Shown here: positions 8,501 to 16,636 of the stretch, one piece after another
How the letters are laid out: every line of letters starts with the position of its first letter
How positions within the stretch are numbered: the stretch's first letter is position 1
From: Candidatus Saccharimonadota bacterium
Lineage (GTDB): Bacteria > Patescibacteriota > Saccharimonadia > Saccharimonadales > Saccharimonadaceae
DNA length: 46,283 nucleotides
Reading direction: 5' to 3'
Assembly (NCBI GenBank): GCA_905373835.1
Contig: CAJPUN010000007.1
Location: 1-46,283 of the forward strand
Program-made: the position numbers and the translations under genes
Notes under the pieces: model-generated
Database searches by the model: none
Seen by the model: the letters and a program-made list of their open reading frames with translations, nothing else
Told to the model about the DNA's origin: nothing

Positions 8501-8613
8501 GCACCAATATACGCCAAACAAGAAAATATTCTAGAAGGCCAGCGACCAAGCAAGCGGACAAACTCTGTGATATATTCTGGCCGGAACATTTTCGGTTTGG
8601 TGTGTATTGGTGC
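8501..8613 (-). repeat. structured intergenic element family 1, copy C
   Basis: Core on the minus strand: ACCGAAAATGTTCCGGCCAG ... CTGGCCTTCTAGAATATTTTC. It carries a small change in the internal loop (TTCTAGAAT instead of TCCAGAT). Outer arms GCACCAATATACGCCAAAC (8501-8519) and its partner (8595-8613) pair over 19 positions with two wobble-type differences and differ from all other copies. It lies in the 550-nt gap between the terminator at 8378 and the Panacea gene at 8880. The remainder of that gap holds only a weak promoter near 8825-8845. Confidence 0.75.
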
Positions 8614-8879
8614 TAGCATATTCGTGGGATTATGGGTCAGATTTCGCATACACAAGAGGGGATAGACAGGAAGAATCTGAGCCAGTATATATGTCGTGAA
8701 ATGCTGGTGATGCTATTTTTAGCCAGAATATACCCATACTTCGCATCTTTTTATTTTATATCCACCTCTGTAATTATGCGCACAAATGTACTATGTTCCA
8801 AAATTAGACAAAATGGTTGTATAACTTTGGCAAGTACGCTACAATGGAGGCATGATGCAACAGGAAGGACCAAATCGCA

Positions 8880-9737
8880 ATGAGTTTTGAGGCAAGTATT
8901 AGGCAACTGCGTGGCAATGCGGGGCTTTCGCAGCAGGCGGTGGCCGATGCAGTTGGGATTGCCCGCGCGACGTATATCAAGCTAGAGAATGGTGGCCGCG
9001 AGCCAAAGCTTGGCGAGCTGACGAAGATTAGCCAATACTACGAAGTTGGCGTGCAGGAGCTCATCAGCGGCATTGCCATGACGGACACTGTTGCACAGCA
9101 GGCTCAGCGCAGTCCGTGGCGGGTGGCGGACGATGCAGCACTGTACGTGGGCGATGCACCAGCCGAATACCGCCATGATGATGCGCAGGGTGCCCAGCCT
9201 ACGGCTGCTCAGTCGCGCGATGCCATTCCGCGGCTTCACACCACCAAGCTACGCCAGGTGCTGCTCTATACGCTGGGCAAGATCGGTGCCCGGCCCAATG
9301 TGGGCGAGGCGGTGCTGCACCGGCTGTTGTACTTCATCGATTTTGATTATTATGAGCGTACAGGCAAGAGCATTACTGGCCTGGCGTATTTGCACGAGAC
9401 CTATGGGCCCGCGCCGGCTGCAGATTTGCAAGCTTTGGTCGATGAGATGCGGGCCCGCGACGAGCTGGACGTCATCGAGACGAAGCACTTTAGCCACAAG
9501 CAGCGCAAGTTCCTGCCACTCAAGAACGCCGAGCTAAGCGAGCTCAGTGCCAACGAGATCAAGCACATCGATGCCGAGCTAGAGCGCCTCGGGAGCAAGA
9601 GCGCTGCCGAGCTAAGCAACCTTGCCTACAAAGATGCGCCATGGGTGATTGCGAAATATGGACATACGATTGATTACCGCGACACGTTTTATCGGACGGA
9701 CGTTACCTCTGTGATCGAGTCAGATGATGATCTATAA
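8880..9737 (+). CDS. HTH-Panacea (DUF4065/SocA-like) antitoxin candidate
   Basis: A 285-residue two-domain protein. Residues 1-65 are an XRE-type helix-turn-helix (LSQQAVADAVGIARATYIKLENG). Residues ~120-270 match the Panacea/DUF4065 fold (KLRQVLLYTLGKIG, VLHRLLYFIDFDYYERTGKSI-GLAY, TYGPAP, KYGHTIDYRD). Panacea domains are known as promiscuous antitoxins paired with many unrelated toxins, and the HTH would let it autoregulate. The next gene overlaps its end by 14 nt, the expected place for the toxin. AGGAAGG precedes the ATG. Domain assignment is good; function as an antitoxin is inferred from the family and context. Confidence 0.8.
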   Translation: MSFEASIRQLRGNAGLSQQAVADAVGIARATYIKLENGGREPKLGELTKISQYYEVGVQELISGIAMTDTVAQQAQRSPWRVADDAALYVGDAPAEYRHDDAQGAQPTAAQSRDAIPRLHTTKLRQVLLYTLGKIGARPNVGEAVLHRLLYFIDFDYYERTGKSITGLAYLHETYGPAPAADLQALVDEMRARDELDVIETKHFSHKQRKFLPLKNAELSELSANEIKHIDAELERLGSKSAAELSNLAYKDAPWVIAKYGHTIDYRDTFYRTDVTSVIESDDDL

Positions 9738-10152
9738 GCAGGCAACAGAATTTTCGAGTGATCTCCAAGCGCTGGCACAGCGCATTCCCACACTGCCAGC
9801 CGATATCGAGCGCGTTAAGCCGCGGCTGGTGCGTATCTTTGCTGAGCCAAGCGAGGCGGTGGTGGCAGATTTTCGCCAACAACTCTTTGCGTGCGGCAAG
9901 GCAGCCGTTATACAGCAAACTGCTCAGTGTACAGTAGTGCAGCTCTGTCTCGATACCGACACAGCAGCCTATCGACAGGCGGTGTGGTTGGTGTTTGCGG
10001 TAGTGCGAGCACTGCCTCGTGATACACCACCGTCGCGGGCTGCTCGAGCCACCAGCACCATTATCCTTATCGAAGTCTATGCTACCCCTGATAAAGCGCA
10101 TGGGGATGAGCGGCGTATCAAGCGAATTATGAGCAAATTGGAGGAAGCATAA
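9724..10152 (+). CDS. unknown protein, candidate toxin of the Panacea pair
   Basis: A 142-residue protein overlapping the Panacea gene by 14 nt (a second in-frame ATG follows at 9727). No family is recognised. It has a hydrophobic central strand-helix (YRQAVWLVFAVVRALP) and a strand TIILIEVYAT, with a basic C-terminus (ERRIKRIMSKLEEA). There is no classical RNase, NAD-glycohydrolase or kinase motif visible. The size, translational coupling and position after an HTH-Panacea gene fit the toxin of a Panacea system, but nothing in its own sequence proves toxicity. It could also be an unrelated accessory protein. Confidence 0.5.
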   Translation: MMIYKQATEFSSDLQALAQRIPTLPADIERVKPRLVRIFAEPSEAVVADFRQQLFACGKAAVIQQTAQCTVVQLCLDTDTAAYRQAVWLVFAVVRALPRDTPPSRAARATSTIILIEVYATPDKAHGDERRIKRIMSKLEEA

Positions 10153-10229
10153 TGTAGAGCAACAGGGTACTCACACTGGTCGAAAATAAGCTGCGTAGAA
10201 GAGAAGAGAGCCACGCATGGCTGATGGGG

Positions 10230-10315
10230 TTGACAAACAAGACGCGATTTGCTAGAGTAGTGTCCTTGGGTCTGGGGTATAGACAATACTACTCTTGTCC
10301 GGTTTGCTGTCTTGT
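10230..10315 (+). promoter_or_regulatory. promoter embedded in nested inverted repeats
   Basis: TTGACA (10230-10235), 17 nt, then TAGAGT (10253-10258) reads as a promoter. The -10 box lies in one arm of an inverted repeat (AGAGTAGTGTC at 10254-10264 against GACAATACTACTCT at 10282-10295). That repeat is itself flanked by ACAAGAC (10237-10243) and GTCTTGT (10309-10315). No gene follows in this orientation. It may be a regulated promoter for a small RNA or an operator; nothing downstream resolves this. Confidence 0.35.
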
Positions 10316-10373
10316 GACTGTGTGATACCACTGTTTTTTGCGCTCCGCTTTCTACCGCTTATGCTTCCTCCGA

Positions 10374-10417
10374 CCAAATACTCGCTCTAGGCTCCCAATA
10401 TTAGAGCGAGTATTTGG
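10374..10417. repeat. 16-bp inverted repeat
   Basis: CCAAATACTCGCTCTA and its exact complement TAGAGCGAGTATTTGG enclose a 12-nt loop. The flanks ATGCTTCCTC and GAGGCAT may extend the stem. No T-run follows, so it is not a standard terminator. It sits in the 430-nt gap between the candidate toxin (plus) and a membrane protein (minus), where two genes converge. A bidirectional terminator or a small structured RNA are both possible. Confidence 0.45.
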
Positions 10418-10579
10418 GCTGAGGCATCCATACCTCTCAGCATATGAGAGTCGCCACACCAATATGATGCGCTGCGTGGCCACCACCAGACCATCTGCAA
10501 TCACCTACCACAAACTATTCATAACAGTGTAGCACATTTGTTGCAATTTTGTGCAAAATAAGCAAATAAGTATCAGTTG

Positions 10580-11203
10580 CTAGCGATACATACCACGCTT
10601 GCGATTTTGCAAAAATAGCACAAGACTGACGACGAAGGCGATGGCATATACAGTGATAAAGAAGGCATAAAGGCATAATGAGATAATTGCTTCATGAGAA
10701 GAGACATTCCAGAGGTTTGGTGCTATCACATGGGTTTGTTTGGTATAGCTTTCTCCAAGCACCCCGACTGTTGCGTGGGCAATTATCTCAAGTAGGTTAA
10801 CAATGAGCATGCCACCAGTAACGAATAGACCCTGCGACATACTGCTATCACCCTCCGTTTGCTCTGGTGCAACAATGAGCAAAATCGGCAGTATGCCAAG
10901 GTTTACATAAATAATGTAGCTGTACGCAGCGCCAAGAATACCAAAAATAGCGGCAATGACGATGTACAACACCAACAGCGCAAATAATAGCCCGGCAGAC
11001 ACCCAGCGAATAACTGCACCAAATGATGAGCCAGTGCGTGGCATGGCTGTGGGCGAATAAGCTGCCGGCATTGGTGCTGGCGCGCTTTGTAGCTGCTGAG
11101 GCGGTTGTGGGGGGTATTGTCCGTATGGCTGTGGTGGTTGTTGCTGCTGGGTGTATGGCTGAGGCTGCTGAGGTTGCTGTGGGTATGGCGAGGAAGGTGT
11201 CAT
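10580..11203 (-). CDS. membrane protein with Pro/Gln-rich N-terminus
   Basis: A 207-residue protein. Residues 1-60 are a low-complexity Pro/Gln/Tyr tract (repeated PQQPQPY / QQPPQPYGQ). About four membrane helices follow (WVSAGLLFALLVLYIVIAAIF, IIYVNLGILPILLIVAP, GLFVTGGMLIVNLLEIIAHA, LYAFFITVYAIAFVVSLVLF), and a basic tail ends it (NRKRGMYR). No family is recognised. The disordered head probably faces the cytoplasm. The ATG at 11203 is preferred because a TATAAT box on the minus strand ends nine bases before it; an upstream ATG would lie before that box. Confidence 0.65.
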   Translation of the reverse strand: MTPSSPYPQQPQQPQPYTQQQQPPQPYGQYPPQPPQQLQSAPAPMPAAYSPTAMPRTGSSFGAVIRWVSAGLLFALLVLYIVIAAIFGILGAAYSYIIYVNLGILPILLIVAPEQTEGDSSMSQGLFVTGGMLIVNLLEIIAHATVGVLGESYTKQTHVIAPNLWNVSSHEAIISLCLYAFFITVYAIAFVVSLVLFLQNRKRGMYR

Positions 11204-11470
11204 AGTAGATTGATTATAATACAGAGACGAGCGATGCGCCAAGCAAAAATAGCCCAATAGCTCAGCCCTAGAGCCTCACTGTTGCTCATACCTCTCTGCG
11301 CGACGGTGCAATTATGCTGAGCTGCACGAGTTTCGGAGTTGTGCTAGCACTAGAGTGGTGAGGGGTATGGCGTGTTTGAGGGCTGGTTTTGTGGGCGACA
11401 CAGCAATTTGCACAACTTTGCGAGCGATAGAATTGCAAAATATGTCGCATCTGCTATAATGAGGAGCGAT

Positions 11471-11686
11471 ATGGTACAAGTAACACGAAAAGACGAGCGC
11501 GAGGCGAATGAGAACATCATCCGTCGGTTTAACAGCCGAGTGTTGAAGAGCGGTGTGCTAGCAAAGGCACGGGCATCGATGCGGTTTGCCAAGCCGATCA
11601 GCAAGACCGATCGCCGCAAGAAGGCGATTACCCGTCGTCAGCGCAAGGCTGACAAGATGGCCAAAGTTCGCCTGGGGATCCGCTAG
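11471..11686 (+). CDS. rpsU: 30S ribosomal protein bS21
   Basis: A small, very basic protein of the 30S platform near the 3' end of 16S rRNA, assisting initiation. The 71-residue sequence has the family features: ENIIRRFNSRVLKSGVLAKAR near the start, then KPISKTDRRKKAITRRQRK. A TTGCAA/TATAAT promoter (-10 at 11455-11460) lies immediately upstream. The GAGGAG between the -10 box and the ATG would be only partly in the transcript, so initiation may be near-leaderless. yqeY follows with no gap (TAG then GTG), as in many bacteria where the two are paired. Confidence 0.88.
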   Translation: MVQVTRKDEREANENIIRRFNSRVLKSGVLAKARASMRFAKPISKTDRRKKAITRRQRKADKMAKVRLGIR

Positions 11687-12145
11687 GTGACGACGCTCAA
11701 GCAGCGTATCAAAGACGAAATGAAAGCCGCTTTGCTTAGCGGCGATCGTTTTGTTGGTGACACCTTGCGCAACCTTGGTGCTGCCATCCTCGATGAGGAG
11801 GTGAAGCGGGGCGTGCGTGAGGCTGGCCTGGACGATGCTGCCGTCGAGCAGGTGATCGTTCGTGAGGTGAAGAAGCGGCGTGATGCCGCAGCAATCTATC
11901 GCACCAATGGTCGCCCTGAACTTGCTGAGCCCGAGGAGCGCGAGATGGCAGTGCTCCAGCACTATCTGCCGCAGCCACTGAGTGATGAGGAGTTGCAAGC
12001 CGTGGTGACTCAGACGATTGCCGAGCTTGGGGCAGATAATCCACGGATGACGGGCCAGGTGATTGGCGCTGTCAAGGCCAAGGTGGGCAACCGGGCTGAC
12101 GGTGGGGCGATTGCCCAGCTGGTGCAGCGCGCCCTTGCCCCGTAG
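11687..12145 (+). CDS. yqeY: GatB/YqeY domain protein
   Basis: A 152-residue YqeY-family protein, similar to the tail domain of the GatB subunit of the tRNA amidotransferase. That domain binds tRNA; the role of free YqeY is not settled. Seen here: LKQRIKDEMKAALLSGD at the start, RRDAAAIYRTNGRPELAEPEEREMAVLQHYLPQPLS in the middle, and the GQVIGAVKAKVG end typical of the family. It begins with GTG directly after the rpsU stop, so it depends on the rpsU promoter. Confidence 0.92.
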   Translation: MTTLKQRIKDEMKAALLSGDRFVGDTLRNLGAAILDEEVKRGVREAGLDDAAVEQVIVREVKKRRDAAAIYRTNGRPELAEPEEREMAVLQHYLPQPLSDEELQAVVTQTIAELGADNPRMTGQVIGAVKAKVGNRADGGAIAQLVQRALAP

Positions 12146-12211
12146 TTTTATGACACGAGCAATAATTTTTCTTAATAATAACGATAACCACATAATAACA
12201 AGGAGGCACAG

Positions 12212-12763
12212 ATGATTCTTTTGTTTGGCCCAACTGGTGCCGGTAAGAGTATGCAAGGGCAGATGCTGGCAGTGCGCCAGGGGTGGAAGTGGCTCTCGAC
12301 GGGTGAGATGCTGCGCCAGAGCACCGACCCAGCGGTGATCGCTACCCTCAAAGCTGGTGAGCTCGTGAGTGATAAGCTTACCTACCAAGTCTTCGATCAT
12401 GCGGTGCAAGAGGCGTATCGCAAGCATTACCAAAATATTATTGTTGATGGATTTCCACGCACCAAGGAGCAGGCTGCCTGGCTCGATGACCATCTGGCAC
12501 GCACCGGTGATAACATCGACCTCGTGGTGGTGCTGGAAGTGCCCGAGCAAGAAATCATGCGCCGCTTGGCCAAGCGGGGCCGAATGGAGGATACACCCGA
12601 GACAATTGCGCGCCGCATGGCCATCTACCGCCAAAAGATGTACCCAGTGCTTGGTATCTTTGCTGAGGCTGGGGTGAAAATCATTCACCTCGATGGGACT
12701 GGCACCGCGGGCGAAGTGCACGACCGGATTTATGACGAGGTAATGCACGCATGGCCCAACTAA
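12212..12763 (+). CDS. adk: adenylate kinase (short form)
   Basis: Interconverts ATP + AMP and two ADP, keeping the energy charge. The 183-residue protein has the P-loop GPTGAGKS (residues 6-13), the AMP-binding segment WLSTGEMLR, the DGFPRTKEQ motif (about residue 76) and the arginine pattern RRLAKRGRMEDTPETIARRM. The LID region is short, with no zinc-binding cysteines. This is expected for the short class (~185-190 residues). AAGGAGG precedes the ATG. It overlaps map by 13 nt, the same adk-map pair found in ribosomal protein operons elsewhere. Confidence 0.93.
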   Translation: MILLFGPTGAGKSMQGQMLAVRQGWKWLSTGEMLRQSTDPAVIATLKAGELVSDKLTYQVFDHAVQEAYRKHYQNIIVDGFPRTKEQAAWLDDHLARTGDNIDLVVVLEVPEQEIMRRLAKRGRMEDTPETIARRMAIYRQKMYPVLGIFAEAGVKIIHLDGTGTAGEVHDRIYDEVMHAWPN

Positions 12764-13521
12764 TTACTGGCATCAAGACACCCGAGCAGCTCGAGGCAAT
12801 GCGCGAAGGGGGCAAGCGCCTAGCGCAGATTTTTGCTGATATTCGCCAATTTGTCCATGCCGGGGTGAGTGAGAAGCAGATCGATGCCTTTGCGGCCGAG
12901 CGGATTGCTGCCTACGGTGCTGAGCCAACCTACAAGACCCCAGAGGTGAACTTCCCTGGGGTGATTTGCATTAGCACGAACGAAGCGATCGTCCATGGCG
13001 TACCAAGCGATTATATCTTGCAGCGGGGCGATGTCGTCAGCTTCGACCTCGTCATTACCTACCGAGGAATGAAGACAGACAGCGCCTTTACTATGGTGGT
13101 GGATGACGCACCCACTGGGGCTATTAAGCACCTACTCCACACTACCGAGCGCAGTCTCTATGCTGGCATTGACGTGATCAAAGGGCCAGTGCGTACTGGC
13201 GACATTGGCGCAGCGGTGGAAGCTGTGCTACAAAGGGGCCGCCTTGGGATTATTCGCGAGCTGGTGGGGCACGGTGTGGGTCTCGAGATGCACATGCCAC
13301 CCGACGTCCCAAACTATGGCCGCAAAGGTACTGGCCCGCTGCTCCAGCCTGGTGATACCATTGCCATCGAGCCCATGGCTACCCTCGGTGGCAGTGCCAT
13401 CTACAGTGACACCGCTGGCGATGGCTGGACAATCTACAGCCGCGACGGCAGCCTGGCCGCCCACTTCGAGCACACTGTCCTCATCACTGAGACAGGGGCG
13501 GAGATTATGACGAAGCTGTAG
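12751..13521 (+). CDS. map: type I methionine aminopeptidase
   Basis: Removes the initiator methionine after deformylation; a dinuclear-metal enzyme that works at the ribosome. The 256-residue sequence follows the type I pattern, with the metal ligands expected in VVSFDLVITYRGMKTDSAFT (two Asp), GHGVGLEMH (His) and TIAIEPMAT (Glu), and a last Glu near HFEHTVLITETGAEIMT. It overlaps the end of adk. A strong terminator follows at 13582-13612, closing the rpsU-yqeY-adk-map run. Functionally it pairs with def at 983-1561. Confidence 0.95.
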   Translation: MAQLITGIKTPEQLEAMREGGKRLAQIFADIRQFVHAGVSEKQIDAFAAERIAAYGAEPTYKTPEVNFPGVICISTNEAIVHGVPSDYILQRGDVVSFDLVITYRGMKTDSAFTMVVDDAPTGAIKHLLHTTERSLYAGIDVIKGPVRTGDIGAAVEAVLQRGRLGIIRELVGHGVGLEMHMPPDVPNYGRKGTGPLLQPGDTIAIEPMATLGGSAIYSDTAGDGWTIYSRDGSLAAHFEHTVLITETGAEIMTKL

Positions 13522-13581
13522 TGCCTTGCCTAGAGGAGGTTATTATCCTCTCTATCACCATTGCTGTAGATATAGTAAGAG

Positions 13582-13612
13582 AAACTCGCCAAGATACCAA
13601 ATGGCGAGTTTT
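13582..13612 (+). terminator. intrinsic terminator after map
   Basis: AAACTCGCCA-AGATACCAA-ATGGCGAGTTTT: 10-bp stem with T-rich tail. A smaller stem (AGAGGA/TCCTCT) lies just before it. Confidence 0.8.
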
Positions 13613-13659
13613 ATAATTTCGTTTTTCTGCCCATATTGTACAAGACACAGCATAACCTG

Positions 13660-13665
13660 TATAAT
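13660..13665 (+). promoter_or_regulatory. -10 box of the ftsA promoter (leaderless)
   Basis: TATAAT followed by 6 nt and the ATG of ftsA at 13672; a TTGTAC -35-like box lies 18 nt upstream. Transcription would begin at or beside the start codon. Confidence 0.6.
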
Positions 13666-13671
13666 GGTACT

Positions 13672-14910
13672 ATGCATGAAAATTCTCAATACGCAGTAGG
13701 AATAGATGTCGGGACGGCGACGATTCGATGCGTGGTGGGGCATATGAATCCAGAGACAGGCACGCCGACGATTGTGGGCGTAGGGCAGGCACCGAACAGT
13801 GGTATGCGCAAGGGTATGGTGGTCAATCTCAGTGGCCCAGCCCGCACGATCGACGAAGCACTGGGCGAGGCCGAGCGGATGAGTGGCTATGAAGTCAACA
13901 GTGCGACGGTGAGTGTCAATGGTGCGCACATTACCAGTACTCGTGCCACTGGGATGATTGCCGTGGGCACGATCGATCACGAGATTAATGATGATGATGT
14001 GGCACGCATCGAAGAAGTTGCCACAACAGGCAAAGTACAGGCCAACCGCGAGATCCTCGAGGTCGTGCCGCATAGTTATACACTTGATGGCCAAGCGGGT
14101 ATCAAAGACCCGCTGGGCATGACGGGCACGCGGCTGGAGATTGATGCCAATGTCGTCTCTGCTCTAGCGCCCTATGTGGCGAATTTGCAAAAAGCGGTGG
14201 AGATGGCGACCGTCCACCCTCATGCCATTACACCAGCGGTATTGGGGGCGGCTAAGGCAGTACTGAATGAGCGGCAGATCGAAAGCGGTGTGGCAGTGGT
14301 CGACCTTGGTGGAGCAACGACCAGTGTGGCAGTCTTCGAAGAGGGGGACTTGCAGTACGTTGGTGTCATCCCAATGGGTAGTGTGAATGTAACGAACGAC
14401 CTCGCTATTGGCCTCAAAACTGACCCTGATGTTGCGGAATTGGTCAAAGTCAAGCATGCTGCGGCCGGCATTAAGGCAAGCGACGCGGTGGCTAAGGTGC
14501 GGCGCGATAAGGAATCGTACGAGTTTGCTACGGAGGAGATTGACGAGATTGTTGATGCCCGGCTGGAGGAGATCTTTGAGGCGGTGCAGAAGGAGCTCAA
14601 GAAGGCAGGCCGCGCTGGCAAGCTGCCCAGTGGTGTTGTGCTGACTGGTGGCATGGCTCAGATGCGTGGCATGGCGAGCTATGCCAGGGAACAGCTGGGA
14701 GTAGCCGCTCGGGTGGGTCGACCAACTGGCTTTACGAGCGGGGTGGCCGACCAGATAGAAAAGCCGCAGTTCGCCACCGCAGTTGGTCTGATGCTCGCCG
14801 ATAGCGAAGGCGGTCAGCAGTCCACACAGGCCTATACCAACAGTGGTACAGCACACGCCAAGGGCGCGATTAGCTGGTTGCGTCGGCTGCTGGGAGGGCT
14901 CAAGGCCTAG
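13672..14910 (+). CDS. ftsA: cell division protein FtsA
   Basis: An actin-like ATPase that tethers FtsZ filaments to the membrane and recruits the divisome. The 412-residue protein has the phosphate-1 loop VGIDVGTATIRCVVG (residues ~8-22), the SHS2/1C insertion (SVNGAHITSTRATG), the phosphate-2 strand VAVVDLGGATTSVAVFE (about residue 205), the VVLTGGMAQM adenosine motif (about residue 320), and a C-terminal amphipathic helix (ISWLRRLLGGL) for membrane binding. The ATG at 13672 is favoured over one 12 codons upstream because of the promoter position. ftsZ follows 72 nt downstream. Confidence 0.95.
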   Translation: MHENSQYAVGIDVGTATIRCVVGHMNPETGTPTIVGVGQAPNSGMRKGMVVNLSGPARTIDEALGEAERMSGYEVNSATVSVNGAHITSTRATGMIAVGTIDHEINDDDVARIEEVATTGKVQANREILEVVPHSYTLDGQAGIKDPLGMTGTRLEIDANVVSALAPYVANLQKAVEMATVHPHAITPAVLGAAKAVLNERQIESGVAVVDLGGATTSVAVFEEGDLQYVGVIPMGSVNVTNDLAIGLKTDPDVAELVKVKHAAAGIKASDAVAKVRRDKESYEFATEEIDEIVDARLEEIFEAVQKELKKAGRAGKLPSGVVLTGGMAQMRGMASYAREQLGVAARVGRPTGFTSGVADQIEKPQFATAVGLMLADSEGGQQSTQAYTNSGTAHAKGAISWLRRLLGGLKA

Positions 14911-14982
14911 AATCATACCGATGAGGATGATATACTAAATGGTAATGGTAAAGTTGATAGTTGCACAAGGGGAGAAACGTGA

Positions 14983-16164
14983 ATGCCGGAAGTAAAACCA
15001 AGCGAGATCCAAACCTTTGCTAGTATCAAAGTCGTTGGCGTCGGTGGCGCTGGTGGGTCTGCTGTCAATCGAATGAAAGACGCTGGCCTGGCTGGTGTGC
15101 AGTTCATTGCAATGAACACCGATGCTCAGGCGCTGCATAATTCGCAAGCTGATATTAAGATTCATCTCGGGCACAACACCACCAATGGCCTTGGTGCTGG
15201 TGCTGACCCCAGTGTAGGTGAGGCTGCGGCACGTGAGTCGCTCGACGAGATCCGTCAGGCGCTCGAGGGGGCAGATATGATCTTCGTGACGATTGGTGCT
15301 GGTGGTGGTACCGGCTCGGGGGCTGGCCACGTGGTAGCAGAAGTGGCGCGCGACCTTGGCATTCTTTGTGTGGGTGTAGCCACCAAGCCCTTTACCTTTG
15401 AGGGCGAGAAGCGACGCATCAATGCCGAGTGGGCTATCAAGCAGTTGGGGCGGCAAGTCGATACGCTCATTACTATCCCCAACGATCGCTTACTTGACAC
15501 GATCGACCGCCGGACGCCACTACTTGAGACCTTCAAGATTGCCGATGATGTGCTGCGCCAGGGTGTGCAGGGGATATCGGAGCTGATTACTGAGCATGGA
15601 TTGATTAACCTCGACTTTGCTGACGTCAAGGCAATTATGAGCAGTGCCGGTAGTGCACTGATGGGGATCGGCCGGGCGAGTGGTGAAGACCGAGCTCAGA
15701 TGGCCGCCCAACAGGCGATTGATTCGCCACTGATTGAGGTGTCGATCAACGGTGCCAAGGGTGTACTCTTTAATGTGACGGGTGGCTATGATATGAGTAT
15801 GGCCGAGATTCAAGAAGCGGCCGAGATTATCACTGGTGCGGTGTCGTCCGATGCCAACATTATCTTTGGTGCGACACTCAAGCCCGAGCTGGAGGATGAG
15901 CTAATTATTACCGTTATCGCGACTGGCTTTGATAGTGATTCGTTCTTTGATGACGACGAACCAAGCGATGCCGAAGATGACGAAGAGTCGGCCGAGACGG
16001 TTGACGAAGCGGTCGATAGTGTCGATATGGCCATCGACCCCGAGGCGGCTGCTCACTTTGCTCAGGAGAATGAGACGAATATTTGGGATCAATCGATGGA
16101 CGATGATGAGGATGACACCCCGGCCTTCTTGCGCCGACGCCGCAAAAAGGAGGCGGACGCGTGA
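14983..16164 (+). CDS. ftsZ: cell division protein FtsZ
   Basis: The tubulin homologue that forms the cytokinetic ring. The 393-residue protein has the GTP-binding tubulin signature GAGGGTGSGAG (about residue 100), the T7 loop NLDFADVKAIMS (about residue 205), a long acidic, probably disordered linker (residues ~315-375) and the C-terminal conserved peptide DTPAFLRRRRKK that binds FtsA. It has its own TATACT box near 14931 and AAGGGGAGA as ribosome binding site, unlike the leaderless ftsA. Its TGA overlaps the GTG start of nrdR. Confidence 0.97.
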   Translation: MPEVKPSEIQTFASIKVVGVGGAGGSAVNRMKDAGLAGVQFIAMNTDAQALHNSQADIKIHLGHNTTNGLGAGADPSVGEAAARESLDEIRQALEGADMIFVTIGAGGGTGSGAGHVVAEVARDLGILCVGVATKPFTFEGEKRRINAEWAIKQLGRQVDTLITIPNDRLLDTIDRRTPLLETFKIADDVLRQGVQGISELITEHGLINLDFADVKAIMSSAGSALMGIGRASGEDRAQMAAQQAIDSPLIEVSINGAKGVLFNVTGGYDMSMAEIQEAAEIITGAVSSDANIIFGATLKPELEDELIITVIATGFDSDSFFDDDEPSDAEDDEESAETVDEAVDSVDMAIDPEAAAHFAQENETNIWDQSMDDDEDDTPAFLRRRRKKEADA

Positions 16165-16631
16165 CGACCCACCGCGACAAGATTGGCAACAGCCGTGTGT
16201 TAGAATCGCGTGAGTCGGCTGATGGCGTGACGATCCGCCGCCGCCGCGAGACTCCTGATGGGCACCGCTTTACCACCTATGAGCGGATCGAATACCCAAC
16301 GATTGCAGTGCTCAAGCGAACGGGATCGCGCGAGCTCTTTGATCGAGCGAAGCTCCGCGCCTCGGTGCGTCGCTCGGTCGGTAAGTTCTTCAAATCCGAG
16401 CTAGAATTGGAAGCAATTATTGATGCAGTGGAGGACCGGATCCACGATGCGGGCGAGAATGAGATTGAGTCGCGTGTGATTGGTGGCTTCGTGCTCGATG
16501 AGCTTGCCGCGCGCAATGAGGTGGCGTATGTGCGCTTTGCGAGTGTGTTTTACAAATTTAAGACGCTGGACGATTTCGTTAAGATATTAGAGCAGCGTCG
16601 GAGTGCGAAGCAGCAAGAAAAACAGAGGTAA
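16161..16631 (+). CDS. nrdR: NrdR-family regulator lacking the zinc ribbon cysteines
   Basis: NrdR normally represses ribonucleotide reductase genes through an N-terminal zinc ribbon and an ATP-cone that senses ATP/dATP. This 156-residue protein keeps the NrdR layout: SRESADGVTIRRRRE, then GHRFTTYERIEYP, then an ATP-cone with VLKRTGSRELFDRAKLRASVRRS and the end EVAYVRFASVFYKFKTLDDFVKILE. However, all four zinc cysteines (normally CPxC and CxxC) are absent; there is no Cys in the protein. It starts with GTG inside the ftsZ stop codon (GTGA). DNA binding may be lost or use another fold. Family is clear; retained repressor activity is doubtful. Confidence 0.85.
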   Translation: MTTHRDKIGNSRVLESRESADGVTIRRRRETPDGHRFTTYERIEYPTIAVLKRTGSRELFDRAKLRASVRRSVGKFFKSELELEAIIDAVEDRIHDAGENEIESRVIGGFVLDELAARNEVAYVRFASVFYKFKTLDDFVKILEQRRSAKQQEKQR

Positions 16632-16636
16632 AACAT

